Shown here in pieces: positions 58,246-64,000 of a stretch of 64,000 bases of DNA. The notes below the pieces were generated by a model that was not told the DNA's origin, searched no databases, and saw only the letters and a program-made list of their open reading frames with translations. Each line of letters opens with the position of its first letter. Position 1 is the first letter of the stretch. Position numbers and translations under genes: made by a program. The stretch is from Bacteroides clarus YIT 12056 (GTDB lineage: Bacteria; Bacteroidota; Bacteroidia; Bacteroidales; Bacteroidaceae): assembly GCF_900129655.1 (NCBI RefSeq), contig NZ_FQWK01000005.1, positions 419,433 to 483,432 on the forward strand, given 5' to 3'.

Positions 58246-61200
58246 ATGAATCTTAGAACATTTATAGAACGCCCGGTTCTTTCGGCGGTCATCTCCATCA
58301 CGATTGTCATTCTGGGCATCATCGGTTTGTTTACGCTCCCTGTGGAGCAATATCCGGATATTGCGCCGCCTACCATCATGGTGAGCACCACCTACTACGG
58401 TGCAAGCGCCGAAACTCTTCAGAAGAGTGTAATCGCTCCGTTGGAAGAGGCTATAAACGGTGTGGAAGACATGACTTACATGACTTCTACCGCCAGTAAT
58501 GCGGGTACGGTGTCCATTACCGTTTACTTCAAACAAGGTACGGACCCCGATATGGCGGCGGTCAACGTGCAGAACCGTGTTTCCAAGGCTACGGGACAGC
58601 TCCCCGCCGAAGTAACGCAGGTGGGCGTAACCACCAGCAAGCGGCAGACCAGTATCTTGCAGATGTTCTCCCTGCACAGCCCCGATGACTCTTACGACGA
58701 GAACTTCCTTGCCAACTATATCAGTATCAACCTGAAACCGCAGATTCTCCGTATCTCCGGCGTGGGCGATATGATGATTATGGGCGGTGATTACAGTATG
58801 CGCATCTGGATGAAACCCGATATCATGGCGCAGTACAAGCTGATACCTTCGGATGTGACGGCGGTACTGGCGGAGCAGAATATCGAGTCGGCCACGGGTT
58901 CGTTCGGCGAGAATTCCGACGAGACCTACCAATACACGATGAAATATACGGGACGTCTCATCACCCCCGAAGAGTTTGGCGATATCGTTATCCGTTCTAC
59001 GGAAGACGGCGAGGTGCTGAAGCTGAAAGATATCGCCGACGTGGAGCTGGGCAAGGACAGTTATGCTTATAAAGGTACCATGGACGGTCATGCAGGTATC
59101 TCTTGCATGATATTCCAGACGGCGGGTTCCAATGCGACGGAGGTAAACAGGCAGATTGACGAGCTGTTGGAAGAAGTGAGCAAGGATTTGCCGAAAGGGG
59201 TGGAGCTTACTCAGATGATGTCCAGCAACGACTTCCTGTTCGCGTCCATTCACGAGGTGGTAAAGACATTGATTGAGGCTATTCTTCTGGTTATTCTGGT
59301 GGTATATGTTTTCTTGCAGGACATCCGTTCCACGCTGATTCCGTTGGTGGGTATCATCGTGTCACTGATAGGCACGTTCGCTTTCATGTCGGTGGCGGGT
59401 TTCAGCATCAACCTGATTACGTTGTTCGCGCTGGTTCTGGTTATCGGTACGGTGGTGGACGATGCCATCGTTGTGGTAGAGGCGGTGCAGGCACGTTTCG
59501 ACGTGGGGTATAAGTCCTCTTATATGGCAAGTATCGATGCGATGAAAGGTATCTCGAATGCCGTTATCACATCCTCTCTGGTGTTCATGGCCGTATTTAT
59601 TCCGGTGTCGTTCATGGGCGGCACGTCCGGTACGTTCTATACGCAGTTCGGTTTGACAATGGCGGTGGCGGTAGGTATCTCGGCGGTGAATGCCCTTACC
59701 CTGAGTCCGGCTCTTTGCGCTTTGTTGCTGAAGCCGTATATCAATGAGGACGGTACGCAGAAGCAGAATTTTGCCGCCCGTTTCCGTAAAGCGTTCAATG
59801 CCGCGTTCGACATTCTTGTGGAGAAGTATAAGAAGATTGTGCTGCTGTTCATCAAACGCCGCTGGCTGTCATGGTCGCTGCTGGCATGTTCCGTTGTATT
59901 GCTGGTGTTCCTGATGAATACCACCAAGACGGGTCTGGTTCCCGATGAAGACCAGGGAGTGCTGTTTGTCAATGTGAGCACCGCGCCGGGCAGTTCCCTG
60001 AAAACCACCAACGACATAATGGACCGTATCGAGCAACGCTTGGAAGGTATTCCGCAGAAACTGCACTTGCAGAAAGTGGCGGGTTACGGTCTGTTGTCCG
60101 GGCAGGGCAACTCCTTCGGTATGATTATCCTCAAGCTGAAGCCGTGGGATGAGCGTACGGACGATGAAGACCAGGTACAGGCTGTTATCAACCAGATTTA
60201 TGCCCGTACGGCGGACATCAAGGATGCAACCGTTTTTGCCATTGCTCCGGGTATGATTCCGGGTTACGGTATGGGTAACGCTCTCGACCTGAACATACAA
60301 GACAAGCAGGGGGGCGATATCAATACCTTCTTCCGGACCACCCAGCAATATCTGGGCGTGCTGAACCAGCGTCCCGAAATCTCCATGGCCTACTCTACGT
60401 TCGATGTGCGCTATCCGCAGTGGACGGTGCAGGTGGACGCTTCCAAATGCAAGCGTGCGGGCATTACGCCCGACCAGGTGCTGGCTACGCTCTCCGGTTA
60501 CTATGGCGGGCAGTATGTATCCAACTTCAACCGTTTCTCCAAGGTGTACAAGGTAATGATACAGGCCGACCCGAAATTCCGTATGGACGAGGCGTCGCTC
60601 GACAATGCTTTTGTGCGTATGTCCAATGGCGAGATGGCGCCTTTGAGCCAGTTCGTTTCACTGACACGTTCGTATGGCGCGGAGTCGTTGAGCCGTTTCA
60701 ATATGTTCAACTCCATTGCGGTGAATGCCATGCCTGCCGAGGGATACAGTACGGGTGACGCTATCCGTGCCGTACAGGAGACTGCGGCGGAGGCGCTTCC
60801 CAAAGGTTACGGTTACGACTTTGGCGGCATCACCCGTGAGGAAAGCCAGCAGAGCGGCACCACGGTTATCATCTTCGGTATCTGTATCCTGATGATTTAC
60901 CTTATTCTGAGTGCGCTCTATGAGAGTTTTATCGTGCCGTTTGCCGTAATCTTCGCCGTTCCGGTAGGTTTGATGGGCAGCTTCCTGTTCGCCAAGCTGA
61001 TGGGATTGGAGAATAACATCTACCTGCAGACGGGTTTGATTATGCTGATCGGTTTGCTTGCCAAGACCGCTATCTTGCTGACGGAGTATGCTGCCGAGCG
61101 CCGCAAGGCGGGTATGGGGCTTATCGCTTCGGCTGTCAGCGCCGCCAAAGCCCGTTTGCGTCCTATCCTCATGACCGCGCTCACCATGATATTCGGTTTG

Positions 61201-61440
61201 CTGCCGCTGATGGTGGCCACCGGTGTGGGTGCCAACGGTAACCGTTCGCTCGGTACGGGAGCTGTGGGCGGTATGGTAATCGGTACGCTGGCATTGCTTT
61301 TTATTGTTCCCGCCCTGTTCGTCACCTTCCAATGGCTGCAAGAGCGTCTCCGTCCCGCACAGGCCGTACAGACGCAGGATTGGCAGATTGAGGAGGAAAT
61401 GGAAGTGAGCAAGCACGAGATAGAAGATGCGCATAAATGA
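58246..61440 (+). CDS. RND family multidrug efflux permease (HAE1/AcrB type)
   Basis: A 1064-residue inner-membrane transporter. Landmarks are VEQYPDIAPPTIMVSTTYYG after the first helix, the proton-relay pair in GTVVDDAIVVVEAVQ, FMGGTSGTFYTQFGLTMAVA and the second-half GLLAKTAILLTEYAAERR. It is closer to the classical AcrB/BmeB multidrug type than the permease at 45.8 kb. It forms an operon with the adaptor and the NodT-type outer-membrane gene. Confidence 0.96.
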   Translation: MNLRTFIERPVLSAVISITIVILGIIGLFTLPVEQYPDIAPPTIMVSTTYYGASAETLQKSVIAPLEEAINGVEDMTYMTSTASNAGTVSITVYFKQGTDPDMAAVNVQNRVSKATGQLPAEVTQVGVTTSKRQTSILQMFSLHSPDDSYDENFLANYISINLKPQILRISGVGDMMIMGGDYSMRIWMKPDIMAQYKLIPSDVTAVLAEQNIESATGSFGENSDETYQYTMKYTGRLITPEEFGDIVIRSTEDGEVLKLKDIADVELGKDSYAYKGTMDGHAGISCMIFQTAGSNATEVNRQIDELLEEVSKDLPKGVELTQMMSSNDFLFASIHEVVKTLIEAILLVILVVYVFLQDIRSTLIPLVGIIVSLIGTFAFMSVAGFSINLITLFALVLVIGTVVDDAIVVVEAVQARFDVGYKSSYMASIDAMKGISNAVITSSLVFMAVFIPVSFMGGTSGTFYTQFGLTMAVAVGISAVNALTLSPALCALLLKPYINEDGTQKQNFAARFRKAFNAAFDILVEKYKKIVLLFIKRRWLSWSLLACSVVLLVFLMNTTKTGLVPDEDQGVLFVNVSTAPGSSLKTTNDIMDRIEQRLEGIPQKLHLQKVAGYGLLSGQGNSFGMIILKLKPWDERTDDEDQVQAVINQIYARTADIKDATVFAIAPGMIPGYGMGNALDLNIQDKQGGDINTFFRTTQQYLGVLNQRPEISMAYSTFDVRYPQWTVQVDASKCKRAGITPDQVLATLSGYYGGQYVSNFNRFSKVYKVMIQADPKFRMDEASLDNAFVRMSNGEMAPLSQFVSLTRSYGAESLSRFNMFNSIAVNAMPAEGYSTGDAIRAVQETAAEALPKGYGYDFGGITREESQQSGTTVIIFGICILMIYLILSALYESFIVPFAVIFAVPVGLMGSFLFAKLMGLENNIYLQTGLIMLIGLLAKTAILLTEYAAERRKAGMGLIASAVSAAKARLRPILMTALTMIFGLLPLMVATGVGANGNRSLGTGAVGGMVIGTLALLFIVPALFVTFQWLQERLRPAQAVQTQDWQIEEEMEVSKHEIEDAHK

Positions 61441-61459
61441 TAATATTAAGACCATAACA

Positions 61460-62839
61460 ATGAAGATAAAACTCATAACTTTATCCGTCTCCTGCCTGTT
61501 ACTGAGCAGTTGCGGTATCTATACCACCTATGAACGCCCTTCCGATATCAATACCGATGGGCTATACGGACAGGATTTGAATGAAGAGGCCGTTGCCGTT
61601 GATACTGCCTCTATCGCATCCTTGTCCTGGCGTGAGTTGTTCACCGATTCACATCTGCAAACGCTCATCGAACACGCTTTGCAGAGTAATACCGATTTGC
61701 TTTCAGCCCAACAGCGTATCAAGGAAGCCGAGGCTACTCTTTCTTCGGCGAAGTTGGCTTATCTGCCCTCGTTTATGCTCACTCCCCAGGGCGGTGTCAG
61801 TAGTTTCGACAAGTCGAAAGGCTCATGGACTTATACCGGTATCGCTTCCGCCAGTTGGGAAATCGACATTTTCGGTAAGCTGACGAATGCCAAACGCCGT
61901 TCCAAAGCTCTCTATCTTCAGAGCCTGGAGTACGAACAAGCTGTCAGTACTTCCCTGATAGCCAATGTCGCCAATCTTTATTATACCTTGCTGATGCTCG
62001 ACGAGCAATACCGTATTTCCGAGGAAACCGCCGTCAACTGGCGCGAAAGCGTACGTACCATGCGTGCCATGATGGCTGCCGGTATGACGAATGAAGCGTC
62101 CGTCTCCCAGTCCGAAGCCAACTGCCGTCAGGTTGAGGCTTCTTTGCTGGACTTGAAGCAGCAGATTAAGGAAGTGGAGAACAGTCTTTCCATTCTTCTC
62201 GGAGAAGTGCCGGGCGGGATAGAGCGCGGTCACCTTGCCGGGCAGGACTTTCCCGAAGAGTTGACGGTAGGGGTGCCTTTGCAGCTCCTTTCCCGTCGTC
62301 CGGACGTAAAGAGTGCGGAACTTTCTTTGGCGTCTGCCTTTTACAGTACCAATGCGGCACGTTCTGCGTTTTATCCGTCCATCACGTTGAGCGGTACGGC
62401 AGGCTGGACAAACTCTGCCGGGAATATGATTATCAATCCCGGCAAGTTATTGCTTTCCGCTGTGGGGGCATTGACGCAACCTCTGTTTAATAAAGGCTTG
62501 AACATTGCACAACTGAAGATAGCCAAAGCCCAGCAGGAAGAGGCGAAGCTCGCCTTTCAGCAGGCTTTGCTCAATGCGGGCAGTGAGGTGAATAACGCTC
62601 TTACGCAGGTGCAGACCGCACGCGGCAAGACGGAGTTGCGTACCGGACAGATTACTTCTTTGGAAAATGCCGTTCGCAGCACACAGCTTCTGATGCAGCA
62701 CGGTACTTCCACTTATCTGGAAGTTCTCACCGCGCAGCAGTCTTTGCTGTCTGCGCAGCTGACGCAGGTAGCCGATCGCTTTGATGAAATACAGGGAATT
62801 ATTAATTTGTATCAGGCGCTTGGCGGCGGAAGAGATTAA
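61460..62839 (+). CDS. Outer membrane efflux lipoprotein, NodT/OprM type
   Basis: A 459-residue TolC-like channel with a lipoprotein signal (MKIKLITLSVSCLLLSSC, Cys18), the family's SLSWRELFTDSHLQTLIEHA opening and SWEIDIFGKLTNAKRRS, and RPDVKSAELSLASAFYSTNA in the second half. ATG 61460 is chosen rather than ATG 61427, which overlaps the permease gene and spoils the signal peptide. It is followed by a terminator. Confidence 0.94.
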   Translation: MKIKLITLSVSCLLLSSCGIYTTYERPSDINTDGLYGQDLNEEAVAVDTASIASLSWRELFTDSHLQTLIEHALQSNTDLLSAQQRIKEAEATLSSAKLAYLPSFMLTPQGGVSSFDKSKGSWTYTGIASASWEIDIFGKLTNAKRRSKALYLQSLEYEQAVSTSLIANVANLYYTLLMLDEQYRISEETAVNWRESVRTMRAMMAAGMTNEASVSQSEANCRQVEASLLDLKQQIKEVENSLSILLGEVPGGIERGHLAGQDFPEELTVGVPLQLLSRRPDVKSAELSLASAFYSTNAARSAFYPSITLSGTAGWTNSAGNMIINPGKLLLSAVGALTQPLFNKGLNIAQLKIAKAQQEEAKLAFQQALLNAGSEVNNALTQVQTARGKTELRTGQITSLENAVRSTQLLMQHGTSTYLEVLTAQQSLLSAQLTQVADRFDEIQGIINLYQALGGGRD

Positions 62840-62881
62840 TCAATAGTAGTTTTACATACTCTCTCTCGTTTTTATTCTCTC

Positions 62882-62930
62882 ACCCCTTCGCTTTTCCGGG
62901 TCTCTCGGAAGTGAAGGGGTTCTTTTTTGC
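62882..62930 (+). terminator. Terminator of the second efflux operon
   Basis: ACCCCTTC (62882-62889) and GAAGGGGT (62913-62920), with inner TTCC/GGAA pairing, are followed by TTCTTTTTTG. Confidence 0.85.
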
Positions 62931-63021
62931 TTTTTCCGCTTTTGTTTGTTTTCTTCTTCTTCTTTTACTACTACTCTGTTGTTGCGGCTTTTCCTCTGTT
63001 GCTTTCTTTGACTTTTTCTCA

Positions 63022-63092
63022 TAAAAAAAGGCTATCTCTCCCAGACAGCCAATCTTTTTTTGTTAACCTTAAATCTAATACTATGAAAAACA
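63022..63092 (-). ncRNA. Small RNA candidate, about 70 nt
   Basis: On the minus strand a consensus promoter (63098-63128) is followed by about 30 nt of T/A-rich sequence (GTTTTTCATAGTATTAGATT, then TAAGGTTAAC) and a hairpin GGCTGTCT-GGGAG-AGATAGCC (63050-63030) with seven T. Promoter and terminator alone define a transcript of about 70 nt with no credible reading frame. The leader resembles a recurrent Bacteroides intergenic motif (recalled, not searched). Confidence 0.65.
63023..63061. terminator. Bidirectional terminator hairpin
   Basis: GGCTATCT (63030-63037) pairs with AGACAGCC (63043-63050) with one wobble. It is flanked by seven A on the left (63023-63029) and by AATCTTTTTTT on the right (63051-63061), so it can end transcripts in both directions. 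Confidence 0.8.
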
Positions 63093-63097
63093 CACTG

Positions 63098-63128
63098 CAA
63101 AGATACTTCTTTGTCCGTATTCTCCAAA
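63098..63128 (-). promoter_or_regulatory. Minus-strand promoter of the small RNA candidate
   Basis: On the minus strand TTTG (63128-63125) and TATCTTTG (63105-63098) are separated by exactly 19 bp, a full consensus match. Confidence 0.7.
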
Positions 63129-63161
63129 CTTTTGGGAGCAATCCTTTCTTTTTATAACATG

Positions 63162-63445
63162 CTTTAGCTGCGTGATATTTCCGTTAACATTTAACATAAT
63201 ACCTGTTTCCCCTTTAACTTATACAAACCCCGGCCGTTGATACAGGCCACTGGCGTATAGGCATGGACTCTGACGGTTTTATAGTGATTGGCGTCCTGCA
63301 TGGCCAATGATGTCCGGCCGCACGAGTGATCTGGTCTGTTGATAAAGCTTATAGGTCAAGTCTCATCACGGCTCTAAGCAAGGAAAGGCCATGCCTGACT
63401 GTACATGCCATACAGTTCTTTGAAGGAGATGGATATGCGGCAAAC
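63162..63445. other. Unexplained non-coding stretch
   Basis: No reading frame longer than about 25 codons with a recognisable product is seen. The part from about 63230 to 63425 is GC-richer than its flanks and has scattered complementary blocks (AGGCATGG near 63257 with CCATGCCT near 63406; CGGCCG near 63231 and 63316). It could be a structured RNA or the remains of a gene. It does not match the tmRNA, RNase P RNA or SRP RNA signatures known to me. Confidence 0.35.
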
Positions 63446-63451
63446 TAATCT

Positions 63452-63535
63452 TACCCCGCCCGTGTTCTTTTCGTACCACGGCTGTTGTATGCAAAGAACA
63501 CAGGTGAGGTAATTAAGTACCACTGCCGTGGTACG
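63452..63535. repeat. Four 16-bp palindrome-like units with 22-bp period
   Basis: Units start at 63452, 63474, 63496 and 63518: TACCCCGCCCGTGTTC, TACCACGGCTGTTGTA, GAACACAGGTGAGGTA and TACCACTGCCGTGGTA. The last is an inverted repeat with 6-bp arms; the others match it at 11, 13 and 10 of 16 positions. The period equals that of the array at 34.4 kb, and the TACCA...TGGTA outline is the same. Longer inverted repeats also cross the block (63451-63470 with 63493-63512; CGTACCACGG with CCGTGGTACG). Confidence 0.65.
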
Positions 63536-63849
63536 AATAGTTCTTTATATTTTTGTTTCTTACTTCCGTTGACGCCAGCGTTTACCTTTCCGTTATTTCA
63601 GAACTGTTCTTCCTTGTTTTTCAATAAACCATTGGCTTATTGAAAAGCGTGCATTTCTAAGGATGTACTCCTTGTGTATGCATTGTCTACGCGCCCGCCT
63701 ACGTGCCCGCATGCACGTGCGCATATATTATAATGTGTCCCTTGCTTTCATCAGCCTGTTCCCTGTTCTGTTTTATGCTCTACAACATCTTTACTAATCA
63801 GCGAGTTAGGAAAAAGTTTCAAAAATATTGGGAAAAATTGAAAGATATA

Positions 63850-63881
63850 TTTGGTGCGTATTCTAAAAAGCCCTACTTTTG
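63850..63881 (+). promoter_or_regulatory. Strong promoter, rRNA-operon type
   Basis: TTTG (63850-63853) and TACTTTTG (63874-63881) are 20 bp apart and preceded by an A/T-rich stretch like an UP element. The following GCATCCGCTTTCGAGAACGG resembles Bacteroides rRNA-operon leaders (recalled). The 119 bp to the window end have no gene. An rrn or other stable-RNA operon is expected to the right. Confidence 0.6.
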
Positions 63882-64000
63882 CATCCGCTTTCGAGAACGG
63901 GAGCAGCGTTTGATTGACATTCTGACAGAAACGGAGTAAGAACCCTTACTTTTTTCTTCCTTAACCGGCTGGTTTCTTTCGAAACTTTCCCCTTTAAAAA

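Noticed and set aside
62927..63157. Plus-strand ORF ending in MKNTLQRYFFVRIL
   Set aside because: The first part is phenylalanine/tyrosine-rich translation of a T-rich region, and the end is antisense to a better supported minus-strand promoter, leader and terminator.
63703..63939. 78-codon plus-strand ORF near the window end
   Set aside because: It runs through the strong promoter at 63850-63881 and has a low-complexity, cysteine-rich start; no family is recognisable.

Overview
The window comes from a member of the Bacteroidetes, most probably a Bacteroides of the fragilis/uniformis type. The evidence is the gene order rplA-rplJ-rplL-rpoB-rpoC ... DUF3467-rpsL-rpsG-fusA-rpsJ, promoters of the TTG-(19-20 bp)-TAnnTTTG class, the general lack of Shine-Dalgarno sequences, and the hut, efflux and GH20 gene content. 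The species cannot be fixed from the sequence alone. The first base lies inside rplA.

Layout. (1) 1-9.9 kb: ribosomal stalk and L1 genes, then rpoB and rpoC. A hairpin with a T-run sits between rplL and rpoB, and a strong terminator follows rpoC. (2) 9.9-12.5 kb: an insertion into the usual synteny. It holds a decaying phage/ICE-like replication module on the minus strand (DnaB-like helicase and initiator-like pseudogenes) and, on the plus strand, an intact HU-like gene and a small coiled-coil gene. (3) 12.5-31.2 kb: a DUF3467 gene, then the str, S10, spc and alpha gene blocks, including fusA, secY, map, infA, rpmJ and rpoA, ending at a terminator after rplQ. (4) 31.2-36 kb: small conserved or unrecognised genes, a membrane-anchored MutS-like ATPase, a broken secreted-protein gene, and a striking array of five 15-bp palindromes repeated every 22 bp. 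(5) 36-42.5 kb: a complete five-gene histidine-degradation operon (hutU, formiminotransferase, hutI, cyclodeaminase, hutH). (6) 42.6-49.2 kb: a TetR regulator followed by an RND efflux operon (TolC, adaptor, permease, small PG0541-like protein). (7) 49.3-53.2 kb: two SGNH-hydrolase-like proteins and an MBOAT acyltransferase, probably an envelope or polysaccharide O-acylation unit. (8) 53.2-53.6 kb: a dense repeat region with a 196-bp inverted repeat. (9) 53.6-62.8 kb: a GH20 beta-hexosaminidase and an AraC regulator on the minus strand, divergent from a second RND efflux operon. (10) 62.8-64 kb: non-coding DNA holding a small-RNA candidate on the minus strand, a second 22-bp-period palindrome array, and a strong rRNA-type promoter near the right end.

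The best leads for undescribed biology are the two 22-bp-period TACC...GGTA palindrome arrays (34.4 kb and 63.5 kb), the promoter-plus-terminator small RNA unit at 63.0-63.13 kb, and the palindrome in the tetR-efflux promoter. The SGNH-SGNH-MBOAT cassette and the PG0541-like efflux partner belong to recognisable families, but their substrates or roles are open.
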